From an uncultured Eubacterium sp. (GTDB taxonomy: Bacteria > Bacillota > Clostridia > Lachnospirales > Lachnospiraceae), in assembly GCA_934316845.1 (NCBI GenBank), contig CAKRDZ010000004.1:42202-106201 (forward strand): DNA of 64,000 nt, given 5' to 3'. Of the stretch, positions 8,100 to 15,838 are shown one piece after another. Position 1 is the stretch's first letter. Every line of letters starts with the position of its first letter. Below the pieces are notes generated by a model. The model was not told the DNA's origin, ran no database searches, and saw nothing but the letters and a program-made list of their open reading frames with translations. The position numbers and the translations under genes were made by a program.

Positions 8100-8128
8100 A
8101 TTGTAATACTGAAATCAGTTTTTTACAA
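8100..8128 (-). promoter_or_regulatory. comEA promoter with palindrome in spacer
   Basis: -35 TTGTAA (8123-8128), a 17-bp spacer and -10 TACAAT (8100-8105) on the minus strand. The spacer contains the inverted repeat ACTGA-AA-TCAGT (8108-8119), a candidate regulator site. Confidence 0.6.
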
Positions 8129-8149
8129 CCAAAATTTTCAGTTTTTTTC

Positions 8150-8596
8150 TCATTTCCATTTAAATGTAATAATGCCCGCGATCATTACAACCAGACCTAT
8201 GATCTTGCGCCATTCAAACGGCTGCTTATCAACGCCAAAGACACCCATCAGTTCGATCAGATATGCGACGATCAGCTGCGCTGTAACAATAAACATGACC
8301 GCTCTCGCCGGCCCGCATTGATTCATCGCCTGAATTACCGTATACGTGATAAAAGCTCCGATTGCGCCACCTAACAGCATATATTTGGGCTGCACATGAA
8401 ACAGACTCGACACCGCCCCCTCTTTTCCGGTAAAAAACCATGCCAGAACACATACCACAAATGCCGTGATCTGTACAAACGCTGCCGACAGCCAGATACT
8501 GCTCTGCTTTGTCACTTCCGCATTAAATACCCCCTGGACACTCATCAAGGCTCCGGATATCAATCCAATAATAATTCCCCACATAAAAACAGCCAT
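8150..8596 (-). CDS. YdcZ-type (DUF606) DMT-superfamily membrane protein
   Basis: The product of about 145 aa has five hydrophobic segments, with the DUF606 hallmarks GLISGALMSVQGVFNAEV near the N-terminus and GGAIGAFITY in the middle. The family belongs to the drug/metabolite transporter superfamily; substrates are generally unknown. Two starts are possible: ATG 8596 directly after GGAAGG, or ATG 8584 four codons later. The first start codon lies in the distal arm of a terminator-like hairpin that follows gpsA, so its translation may depend on that structure. Confidence 0.8.
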   Translation of the reverse strand: MAVFMWGIIIGLISGALMSVQGVFNAEVTKQSSIWLSAAFVQITAFVVCVLAWFFTGKEGAVSSLFHVQPKYMLLGGAIGAFITYTVIQAMNQCGPARAVMFIVTAQLIVAYLIELMGVFGVDKQPFEWRKIIGLVVMIAGIITFKWK

Positions 8597-8626
8597 CCTT
8601 CCTTTTTTCGATAGTATGGCTGTTTT
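8586..8626 (-). terminator. Hairpin after gpsA that contains the next gene's start
   Basis: There is a perfect 11-bp inverted repeat: AAAACAGCCAT on the + strand (8586-8596) with ATGGCTGTTTT (8616-8626). On the minus strand it ends in a T-run like an intrinsic terminator. Its loop holds the GGAAGG ribosome binding site and its distal arm holds the first ATG of the YdcZ-type gene. Confidence 0.65.
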
Positions 8627-8675
8627 CTTTCGTTTTATTCAAATATTCTCCGGAAAACTCATGTTTTTCCGGTTT

Positions 8676-9683
8676 TTACCATCCAAGCGTACGATATTCA
8701 CTCACGCGGTCACGCATAAGAAGTTCTTTTAATGCCTGTTTTGTCGTCTTTCCCTGGAATAATACGGCATTGATCTGTTCTACGATCGGCATCGAAACAT
8801 GATAACGGTTTGCCAGTGCCATCGCCGCCTGCGCGCAGTTTACCCCTTCCACAACCTGCTTGATCTCTGCTTTTGCTTCTTCCAGCGTCTTTCCTTTTCC
8901 GAGAAGATAACCACAGTTATGATTGCGGCTGTGCTTGCTTGTACACGTTACAATAAGATCTCCGATTCCGGATAAGCCAAAAAATGTCTCCATTTTTCCG
9001 CCAAGCTCCACTCCGAGACGGCTGATCTCCAGGATACCGCGTGTCATCAGTGCCGCTTTGGTATTATCACCAAGTTCCATACCATCTAACATACCGGCTG
9101 CCAGCGCAATCACATTTTTCAAAGAACCACCGAGTTCAATGCCGATCATATCCGGACTGATGTATACACGGAAACACTCACTCATAAATACATCCTGAAT
9201 AAATACACCGGTTTTCTCGGATTTCGCTCCAACTACAACTGTAGTAGGCACGCCTTTGGAAACCTCTTCCGCATGACTCGGTCCGGAAAGCACAGCGACA
9301 TCTGCCATCGGAAGTACATCCGAAAGCACTTCGCAAAGTGTCATCAACGTCTTGTCCTCGATACCTTTTCCGACATTGACAATAATCTGTCCGTCACGGA
9401 TAAATGGTTTTGCCAGTTCTGCTGTCGAACGGACAAATGGCGAAGCCACGGAAAATACAATAATATCCTGACCAGTGCAGGCTTTTTCAAGGTCATCTTC
9501 AATCTCAATGCTGTCCGGAAGTTTTACTCCCGGAAGACGGTCTACATGCTCTCTCTTTTCCCGAAGCATATCCGTCTCAGATTTGATCTTTGACCAGATT
9601 GTTACCTTATGTCCATTATTCGCACATAAAATTGCTAACGCCGTTCCCCAGCTTCCTGCACCCAAAAAACTAATTTTCTTCAC
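8676..9683 (-). CDS. gpsA: Glycerol-3-phosphate dehydrogenase [NAD(P)+]
   Basis: GpsA reduces dihydroxyacetone phosphate to sn-glycerol 3-phosphate, the backbone for phospholipids. The 335-aa product starts with the Rossmann motif GAGSWGTALA, has the family segment VLSGPSHAEEV, the substrate and catalytic region ALAAGMLDGMELGDNTKAALMTRG (split here for length: lysine in the NxK pattern), and GLSGIGDL in the C-terminal domain. The GTG start at 9683 is chosen because AAGGAG lies 9 nt upstream; an earlier GTG at 9704 is poorly placed. It overlaps plsY by 14 bp, linking precursor synthesis directly to the acyltransferase that uses it. Confidence 0.95.
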   Translation of the reverse strand: MKKISFLGAGSWGTALAILCANNGHKVTIWSKIKSETDMLREKREHVDRLPGVKLPDSIEIEDDLEKACTGQDIIVFSVASPFVRSTAELAKPFIRDGQIIVNVGKGIEDKTLMTLCEVLSDVLPMADVAVLSGPSHAEEVSKGVPTTVVVGAKSEKTGVFIQDVFMSECFRVYISPDMIGIELGGSLKNVIALAAGMLDGMELGDNTKAALMTRGILEISRLGVELGGKMETFFGLSGIGDLIVTCTSKHSRNHNCGYLLGKGKTLEEAKAEIKQVVEGVNCAQAAMALANRYHVSMPIVEQINAVLFQGKTTKQALKELLMRDRVSEYRTLGW

Positions 9684-10335
9684 TCTTCTTCTCCTTTTTT
9701 TCACCTAACTTATTTTCTGTACCATGAATCAAACGTATGATGTTTGCTTTATGTTTTATGTAAGCTAAAATCGTAAACAGTAAACTTACGATTAAAATCA
9801 CCGGAAAAAGGTCACTTTCCCGATAATATAATAAAGTAAAGATTGGAATATACCATACAACGATCAATGATCCCAGGGAAACATATCTCGTCACTGCCAC
9901 AACAAGAATAAAAACAGCAAGACCGACTCCAATAAACACCGGATGAAGGTTTGATACTACGATAACCGCCGCGGACACGGCGATTCCCTTTCCCCCTTTG
10001 AAATGCAGATAAAATGGGAAATTATGTCCCATCACGACACCAAGTCCTGCCAAAAGAGTAAATAAGTAAGTAATATCATCCGCGTATCCCATCGCCGGAC
10101 AAAAGGCAAATTTTACCACAAGTGTCGGGATAAACGCCTTTAACAGATCGCCCAAAAAGGTAATTGCTCCTGCTTTGGCGCCCAGTGAGCGCAGGGCGTT
10201 GGTCGTACCGATATTTCCACTTCCTGTCGAACGGATATCCAGTCCATTTTTCTTTCCCACAAAGTAACCGGTAGAAAAACAGCCGAATGCATATCCTATG
10301 ATTAAAATAATAACACCTGTTACAATATAATTCAC
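9670..10335 (-). CDS. plsY: Glycerol-3-phosphate acyltransferase PlsY
   Basis: PlsY transfers the acyl group of acyl-phosphate to glycerol 3-phosphate, the first step of phosphatidic acid synthesis at the membrane. The 221-aa product has five to six membrane segments and the three conserved cytosolic motifs: SGNIGTTNALR, the GHNFPFYLHFKGGKGIA segment, and a later KHKANI loop. The start is GTG at 10335 with AAGGAG 8 nt upstream. It follows der by 2 bp and overlaps gpsA. The C-terminal tail is unusually Lys/Glu-rich. Confidence 0.95.
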   Translation of the reverse strand: MNYIVTGVIILIIGYAFGCFSTGYFVGKKNGLDIRSTGSGNIGTTNALRSLGAKAGAITFLGDLLKAFIPTLVVKFAFCPAMGYADDITYLFTLLAGLGVVMGHNFPFYLHFKGGKGIAVSAAVIVVSNLHPVFIGVGLAVFILVVAVTRYVSLGSLIVVWYIPIFTLLYYRESDLFPVILIVSLLFTILAYIKHKANIIRLIHGTENKLGEKKEKKSEEN

Positions 10336-10337
10336 GA

Positions 10338-11660
10338 TTATTTCTCCTTCCGTTCACGAATGAACATTCGTATCGGTGTACCGATAAAGCCAAACGTATC
10401 GCGTATACGGTTTTCAATATAACGCTGATACGAAAAGTGCATCAGTTCTTTGCTGTTTACAAACAAGACAAAGGTCGGCGGCTTGGTAGACACCTGCGTC
10501 ATGTAAAACAATTTCAACCGTTTTCCCTTGTCTGACGGCGGCTGCTGCATCGCTACCGCTTCCATCAGAATTTCGTTCAGCACACCGGTCTGAATGCGCA
10601 TGGAATGAAATTGAATTACTTTTTCAATATATTCAAATAATTTATTCGTTCTCTGGCCGGTCAATGCAGAAATAAATACAATCTCCGCATAAGGCACGAA
10701 CGAAAGTACTTCTCTTACTTTATTGGTATACTCTTTTACCGTATGATTGTCTTTTTCCACGGCATCCCATTTGTTGACGGCGATGATCAATCCTTTGCCG
10801 CGCTCATGTGCGATACCGGCAATTTTGGCATCCTGCTCCGTCACACCTTCGACCGCATCGATCATCAATATGACAACATCCGATCGTTCGATCGCTGCGA
10901 CGGTACGAATGATGCTGTAACGCTCCAGATCCTCTTTAATCTTGTTTTTGCGGCGGAGTCCTGCCGTATCGATAAAGATATATTCTTTTCCGTCCCGTAT
11001 CACCTCGGTATCAATGGCATCTCTTGTCGTGCCGGCGATATCCGATACGATTACACGGTCTTTTCCGATCAATTTGTTGATCAGAGACGATTTTCCGGCA
11101 TTTGGCTTACCGACAATCGCAATCTTCGGGCGTTCGTCTTCCTCTTCTTCAAACTTTTCCGCGTCTACAAGTTCCCATACGGCATCTAACATATCGCCAA
11201 GTCCCAGTTTGGATGAAGCAGATACCGGGTGTGGCTCTCCGATACCAAGATTATAAAACTCATATACATCCGGCATGAATTTGTCAAAATTATCCACTTT
11301 GTTTACAACTAAGATAACCGGTTTCCCGGATTTACGAAGCATATCCGCCACTTTAAAATCCGCATCGACAAGTCCCTGTCTGACATCCGTAACAAACATA
11401 ATGACGTCTGCTGTCTCTATGGCAATATTTGCCTGCTCTCTCATATGGGAAAGCATCGCATCTTTGCTGTCCATCTCAATACCACCGGTATCGATCAGCG
11501 AAAGACTGTGATCCAGCCAGGTGATATCTGCATAAATTCGATCTCTTGTCACTCCCGGATAATCTTTTACAATTGATATTTTTTCTCCGGCAAGTGTATT
11601 AAATAATGTTGACTTTCCTACGTTTGGGCGGCCAACAATTGCTACAATTGGTTTACTCAT
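10338..11660 (-). CDS. der: GTPase Der (EngA), ribosome assembly
   Basis: Der is an essential tandem-GTPase factor for 50S subunit assembly. The 440-aa product has two G domains, each with a P-loop (GRPNVGKS near residue 10, GKPNAGKS near 183), DTGG/DTAG G3 motifs and NKVD/NKWD G4 motifs, and ends in a KH-like domain with IENRIRDTFGFIGTPIRM. Length and order are those of the family. GGAGG lies 7 nt before the ATG. It sits between yraN-like and plsY in a run of conserved housekeeping genes. Confidence 0.96.
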   Translation of the reverse strand: MSKPIVAIVGRPNVGKSTLFNTLAGEKISIVKDYPGVTRDRIYADITWLDHSLSLIDTGGIEMDSKDAMLSHMREQANIAIETADVIMFVTDVRQGLVDADFKVADMLRKSGKPVILVVNKVDNFDKFMPDVYEFYNLGIGEPHPVSASSKLGLGDMLDAVWELVDAEKFEEEEDERPKIAIVGKPNAGKSSLINKLIGKDRVIVSDIAGTTRDAIDTEVIRDGKEYIFIDTAGLRRKNKIKEDLERYSIIRTVAAIERSDVVILMIDAVEGVTEQDAKIAGIAHERGKGLIIAVNKWDAVEKDNHTVKEYTNKVREVLSFVPYAEIVFISALTGQRTNKLFEYIEKVIQFHSMRIQTGVLNEILMEAVAMQQPPSDKGKRLKLFYMTQVSTKPPTFVLFVNSKELMHFSYQRYIENRIRDTFGFIGTPIRMFIRERKEK

Positions 11661-11712
11661 TTCAATTCCTCCATCCGTATATTTTACTAAATATTCCGAA
11701 TAAAATCAAGTA

Positions 11713-12063
11713 CTAGTATGTCTCAAACGCATTTTGAATATGCATGATCTCCTCTCCATCGATCGCGAGCACGTCAAACCGCATCGGGTGGTTGAGCGGA
11801 ATGCTGTGCTTTGCAATATAATGTCTGGCAGCATAACAGATCTTCTGCTGTTTGGCACGCGGGACTGCATACAAACTTCCCCCGCATTGTTTGTTCTTAC
11901 GATATTTTACTTCGATAAAAATGAAATATTCCTCTTTTTTCGCGATAATATCAATTTCCGCCTGTCGACAGCGGTAATTGCATGTAACGATTTCATACCC
12001 ACGCTCCCGCAAATACTCTGCCGCAAGCCTTTCTTTTTCGCTTCCCAGCTGTCTTTTATTCAA
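11713..12063 (-). CDS. YraN family protein (UPF0102), endonuclease-like
   Basis: The 116-aa product matches the YraN/UPF0102 family: N-terminal LGSEKERLAAEYLRERGYEI, the restriction-endonuclease-like core CRQAEIDIIAK with IFIEVKYRKN (the E-I-D and E-V-K catalytic-type residues), and C-terminal MRFDVLAID. The biochemical role is not established; the fold suggests Holliday-junction or nuclease activity. The start is TTG at 12063 with GAGGGACAGGA before it; an in-frame TGA upstream excludes a longer protein. Confidence 0.88.
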   Translation of the reverse strand: MNKRQLGSEKERLAAEYLRERGYEIVTCNYRCRQAEIDIIAKKEEYFIFIEVKYRKNKQCGGSLYAVPRAKQQKICYAARHYIAKHSIPLNHPMRFDVLAIDGEEIMHIQNAFETY

Positions 12064-12076
12064 TCCTGTCCCTCAT

Positions 12077-13189
12077 TTACATAGTCATAAGAATTTCACG
12101 GATCTCCTCTTCCGCTACCGGTCTGGCATACACATCCTCACCAAATGTCATGACCTCTCCGATCCCCTTCTGGAATACAAAACGAAGTTTACCATCCCGT
12201 ACCTTCTTATCCGTATACAATTTCTTTACCAGTGCCTCCCGGTCGATATAATCCGGAATTTCTACCGGCAGTCCTACCTTTTTCTGCAATGCGATCACGC
12301 GGTCCCTCTCTTCTTCCGTTAAGAATCCAAGTTTGCAGCCAAGGGTCACCTGTGCCACCATTCCGATGGAAAGTGCCTCTCCATGAAGCAGTTTGTAATC
12401 GCTTACTGTCTCAATCGCGCGTCCTACCGTGTGTCCGAGATTCAAAATCTCGCGCAGGCTCTTCTCCTTTTCATCCTTCATGACAACCTGATATTTTACA
12501 TTGCAGTTTCTCTCGGAAATAAATTCACACGCCTCCGGGTCACATTGTAAAATTTTGTCAATATTTTCCTCGATATATTCAAACAATTCAAAATCTGCCA
12601 GACAAGCATGTTTGATCGTCTCTGCCATGCCGTTGATGAGGTGTTTTTTCGGAAGGGTTTTCCACGTATCAATGTCCACATAAACCTTTTTCGGCTGATA
12701 GATCAAACCAATCAAGTTGGTGGCAAGATCCGTATCTACGGCTGTCTTTCCGCCGATGGAAGCATCCGCCGCCGCAAGAAGTGTCGTTGCATAATTTACA
12801 AAAGGCACTCCTCTGCCAAACGTACCTGCCACAAAACCAGCGAGGTCCGAAACTACGCCTCCGCCAACGGCTACAACGCAGCAGTCTCTCCGGAATCCCT
12901 TCGCCAGCATAGCGTCCTCCAGCATTTCCTTTGTCTTTCTTACCTTACTTTTTTCTCCCGCAGGAAACACAAACAACTCTGCCTGCGCACCCGCTTCATT
13001 TAATTTGTCACAGATCTGTCTGCCATACAACGGCTCCACGGTAGAATCTGTGATCACTGCAAATTTATGTATGTTTCCTGCCAGGCCACCGGTTAAATCC
13101 TTCACCAGTTCCGGGATCAGATTTTTTCCGATCTGTACCTCATAGGAATCATCCACTACTTTTTTCAACTCTACTTTAAAATTACTCAT
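12077..13189 (-). CDS. aroB: 3-dehydroquinate synthase
   Basis: AroB converts DAHP to 3-dehydroquinate in the shikimate pathway, using NAD and a divalent metal. The 370-aa product carries the nucleotide and substrate motifs VGGGVVSDLAGFVAGTFGRG and PTTLLAA-like YATTLLAAADASIGGK, the metal ligands in GMAETIKHA, LNLGHTVGRAIE and LLHGEALSIGM. GGAGG lies 7 nt before the ATG, and a promoter with TTGTAA and TAAAAT lies just upstream, so aroB probably heads the aroB - yraN - der - plsY - gpsA transcript. Confidence 0.95.
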   Translation of the reverse strand: MSNFKVELKKVVDDSYEVQIGKNLIPELVKDLTGGLAGNIHKFAVITDSTVEPLYGRQICDKLNEAGAQAELFVFPAGEKSKVRKTKEMLEDAMLAKGFRRDCCVVAVGGGVVSDLAGFVAGTFGRGVPFVNYATTLLAAADASIGGKTAVDTDLATNLIGLIYQPKKVYVDIDTWKTLPKKHLINGMAETIKHACLADFELFEYIEENIDKILQCDPEACEFISERNCNVKYQVVMKDEKEKSLREILNLGHTVGRAIETVSDYKLLHGEALSIGMVAQVTLGCKLGFLTEEERDRVIALQKKVGLPVEIPDYIDREALVKKLYTDKKVRDGKLRFVFQKGIGEVMTFGEDVYARPVAEEEIREILMTM

Positions 13190-13217
13190 CTGTGGTCCTC
13201 CTGCTCATAGTATTTTT

Positions 13218-13246
13218 ATTTTATCATATTTTCTGTGCTCTTACAA
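13218..13246 (-). promoter_or_regulatory. aroB promoter
   Basis: -35 TTGTAA (13241-13246), a 17-bp spacer and -10 TAAAAT (13218-13223) on the minus strand, about 30 bp before aroB. Confidence 0.6.
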
Positions 13247-13310
13247 TTGCTTTCTTTCGTGCTTCTTGACTTTTTATCGCAATATGGCTATCATGCAATT
13301 GTTTTTGAAG

Positions 13311-13350
13311 GCAAGAAAAGAACTCTCTGTCACACGTTGGCAAAGAGTTC
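13311..13350 (-). terminator. Terminator after the nrd/dut/PPK2 unit
   Basis: GAACTCTCTG (13320-13329) pairs with CAAAGAGTTC (13341-13350), with one or two mismatches. On the minus strand the stem is followed by CTTTTCTTG; on the plus strand by TTTTTT. It closes the polyphosphate kinase gene and insulates aroB. Confidence 0.65.
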
Positions 13351-13363
13351 CTTTTTTATCCTA

Positions 13364-14818
13364 TCATGACATTTCTTTCAATTTTTGTTCAATGGCATCT
13401 ACTACCGTTTTCAACACCTTGATCCGGGCGTAATATTTACTGTTTCCTTCCACCACAATCCACGGTGCAGACTCTGTCGAGGTGCGTAAGATCATCTCAT
13501 CTACGGCTTTTTCATAGTCGTCCCATCTTGCACGGTTTCTCCAGTCCTCGTCTGTGATCTTCCACTGCTTTTCCGGGATCTGCTCTCTCTCATGAAAGCG
13601 CCGTTCCTGCTCATCCTTATCAATGTGCATCCAGAATTTCAGCAAAATCCCTCCTGCATTGGTAATCTGTTCTTCCATATCGTTGATCTCGCGGTAAGCC
13701 CGTTTCCACTCGCTCTCTGTCGCAAAACCTTCGACACGTTCGACCAGTACTCTTCCATACCAGGTACGGTCAAAGATCGCCATATGACCGGCTTTGGGAA
13801 ATTTTTCCCAAAATCTCCACAGATAATGATGTGCCTTCTCGATATCATTTGGCGATGCGGTCGGAACCACTTCATACCCACGCGGATCCATTGCCTGTGT
13901 AAGACGCTTGATCGCGCCTCCTTTTCCTCCGGCATCCCAGCCTTCAAAGGCAAGGACCACCGGCAGACGTTTCAGATACATCTGATTGTGCAAAGAGCGT
14001 AGTTTCTTTTGCAGTTTTTTCTTTTCAATCTGATACTCTTCTTTTGTCATTGATTTTGACAGATCAATTCCATGAAGCACCCCATTGCGGAAGCATTCTT
14101 CCGTCTCTGTCAGTCCGGCAGCTTCTTTTTGAGGCGACCGGCCGGCCTGAAGTGCTTCTTCCATACGGGTTACCAATGTAGATACGATCTTGCATGCGGC
14201 ATACAGTTTATCGGTACTCTCCACAATGACCCACGGTGACTCCGCGATATCGGAATGCACCAGGATCGAATCCTGCCTTTTCAGACATTCTGCATAATTT
14301 TTATTATTTTCTTTTTCCTGTTTACACACACGCCACCTGGTGTCTTCATCTTTTTCCATCTTTTCCAGACGTTTTTTCTGCTCTTTCGCCGAGATTAAAA
14401 GGAAAAATTTTACAATCAGTGTGCCGTCCTTTATAAGCATTTTTTCAAACTCTGTGGCATCTTTTTCCCCAATCTCACCCTCATACACACCACGATACCA
14501 GCTTTGGTCAAAGATGTGCATTCTTCCTTTTTCCGGTGTTTTTGTAAAGAACCGCCAAAAATACGGACGCATTCTCTCTTCCTCCCCGGCTTTTCCGGTT
14601 GTAAAGACCCGGTAGCCGCGGGGATCCAAAAACTGAATCACGCGGTTGATCATCGTGCCTTTTCCTGCGGCATCCACTCCGTCAAACGTCACCATAACCG
14701 GGATCTTCTGCTCCCGGCATTTTCGCTGCAATTCCCCCAGTCTCGTAGAAAGAGACTCCATCTTTTTCTCGTATTCGTCTTTCGACATCTTTTTGTCTAC
14801 ATCCACTTGTTCAAGCAT
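13364..14818 (-). CDS. pap: Polyphosphate:AMP phosphotransferase (two-domain PPK2)
   Basis: The 484-aa product contains two tandem PPK2 domains. Each has a Walker A motif (DGVDAAGKGT near residue 50; EGWDAGGKGG near residue 300), an RGY lid-region motif, and Walker B-type IFDQSWY and IFDRTWY. Two-domain class II PPK2 enzymes transfer phosphate from polyphosphate to AMP, giving ADP. The ATG at 14818 is chosen over a TTG two codons earlier because GGAGG is then 9 nt away. It follows dut by 12 bp, so an AMP-recycling enzyme is grouped with dNTP-synthesis genes. Confidence 0.9.
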   Translation of the reverse strand: MLEQVDVDKKMSKDEYEKKMESLSTRLGELQRKCREQKIPVMVTFDGVDAAGKGTMINRVIQFLDPRGYRVFTTGKAGEEERMRPYFWRFFTKTPEKGRMHIFDQSWYRGVYEGEIGEKDATEFEKMLIKDGTLIVKFFLLISAKEQKKRLEKMEKDEDTRWRVCKQEKENNKNYAECLKRQDSILVHSDIAESPWVIVESTDKLYAACKIVSTLVTRMEEALQAGRSPQKEAAGLTETEECFRNGVLHGIDLSKSMTKEEYQIEKKKLQKKLRSLHNQMYLKRLPVVLAFEGWDAGGKGGAIKRLTQAMDPRGYEVVPTASPNDIEKAHHYLWRFWEKFPKAGHMAIFDRTWYGRVLVERVEGFATESEWKRAYREINDMEEQITNAGGILLKFWMHIDKDEQERRFHEREQIPEKQWKITDEDWRNRARWDDYEKAVDEMILRTSTESAPWIVVEGNSKYYARIKVLKTVVDAIEQKLKEMS

Positions 14819-14830
14819 ACGCAATACCTC

Positions 14831-15274
14831 CTATTTTCCGGTAGATCCAAAACCACCTTCCCCACGTACCGTTTCATCCAGTTCGTTTACTTCTTCATAA
14901 ACGGCATAAAGATACGGAGCGATCACCATTTGTGCCACCCGCTCTTCATTTTCTACGACGATATCCTGAGTAGAATGATTATGTAATGCCACCATAATTT
15001 CACCGCGGTAATCCGAATCAATGACACCTACTTTGTTGGCCGGCGCAAGACCTTTTTTACATGCCATGCCGCTTCTTGCATAGATAAGCCCTACAAGTCC
15101 CTCCGGGATCGACATTGCGATTCCGGTCGGTATAAATTCTGTCTTACCTGCCGCTACGCACACCGGCTCTTCCAGACACGCATAAAGATCTGCTCCTGCA
15201 GCATATTCTGTCCCATACGTTGGAATATGCGCATTTTTATGTAATTTTTTGAAATCAATTTTTGTTTTCTGCAC
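14831..15274 (-). CDS. dut: dUTP diphosphatase
   Basis: Dut hydrolyses dUTP to dUMP and PPi, keeping uracil out of DNA and feeding thymidylate synthesis. The 147-aa trimeric-type enzyme shows the five dUTPase motifs: AGADLYA, ARSGMA, GVIDSDYRGEI, EERVAQMVI, and the C-terminal RGEGGFGSTGK arm. The start is GTG at 15274 with GAGG 8 nt upstream. It sits between nrdG and the PPK2 gene in a deoxynucleotide-metabolism unit. Confidence 0.96.
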   Translation of the reverse strand: MQKTKIDFKKLHKNAHIPTYGTEYAAGADLYACLEEPVCVAAGKTEFIPTGIAMSIPEGLVGLIYARSGMACKKGLAPANKVGVIDSDYRGEIMVALHNHSTQDIVVENEERVAQMVIAPYLYAVYEEVNELDETVRGEGGFGSTGK

Positions 15275-15294
15275 GTTTTTTTCCTCACTTTTTC

Positions 15295-15819
15295 TTATTC
15301 TTCTTCCCAGAGAACGATCTCTCCGGCTTCCATCGTCTTTTTGACGTCAATGATCCGCTGGTTATCGGAACCCCGGAAGCGTATTTTCAAATTTTTGCGT
15401 TCTTCGATAAATGGTCCATCGATCAAAACGTCGATACAGGACAACAATTCTCTGGTTTCCGGCACCTGATCCAGCATTTTTCCGCAGATATCCTCATCAA
15501 ACAAGTATCCGGTATAACACCAGATATTTTTGTCCGGATACACCTCTTTTACTTTTTTTACCAGTGGGAGCAGTCCCTGCTGATTTTCCGGTTCAAACGG
15601 TTCTCCGCCGAGCAATGACAGCCCCGATACATACGACGGCTTCAAATATTCCAGAATTTTTTCAATCTCTGCTTCGGTAAAGGGATTCCCAAACCGGAAA
15701 TCCCAGGTTTCTTTATTAAAGCAGTTTTTACAATGATGCGTACAGCCGCTGACAAACAACGAAACGCGGATTCCCAAGCCATTTGCCACATCATATTGCT
15801 TAATATCTGCATAATTCAT
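15295..15819 (-). CDS. nrdG: Anaerobic ribonucleotide reductase activating protein
   Basis: NrdG is a radical SAM enzyme that installs the glycyl radical on NrdD. The 174-aa product carries the Cx3CxxC cluster motif (SGCTHHCKNCFN near residue 30), the SAM-binding GGEPF motif, and a short C-terminal part typical of activases. It lies 19 bp downstream of nrdD on the same transcript. The start ATG at 15819 has GAGGAATAG-type sequence upstream. Confidence 0.95.
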   Translation of the reverse strand: MNYADIKQYDVANGLGIRVSLFVSGCTHHCKNCFNKETWDFRFGNPFTEAEIEKILEYLKPSYVSGLSLLGGEPFEPENQQGLLPLVKKVKEVYPDKNIWCYTGYLFDEDICGKMLDQVPETRELLSCIDVLIDGPFIEERKNLKIRFRGSDNQRIIDVKKTMEAGEIVLWEEE

Positions 15820-15838
15820 AGTTTCTATTCCTCACCGC

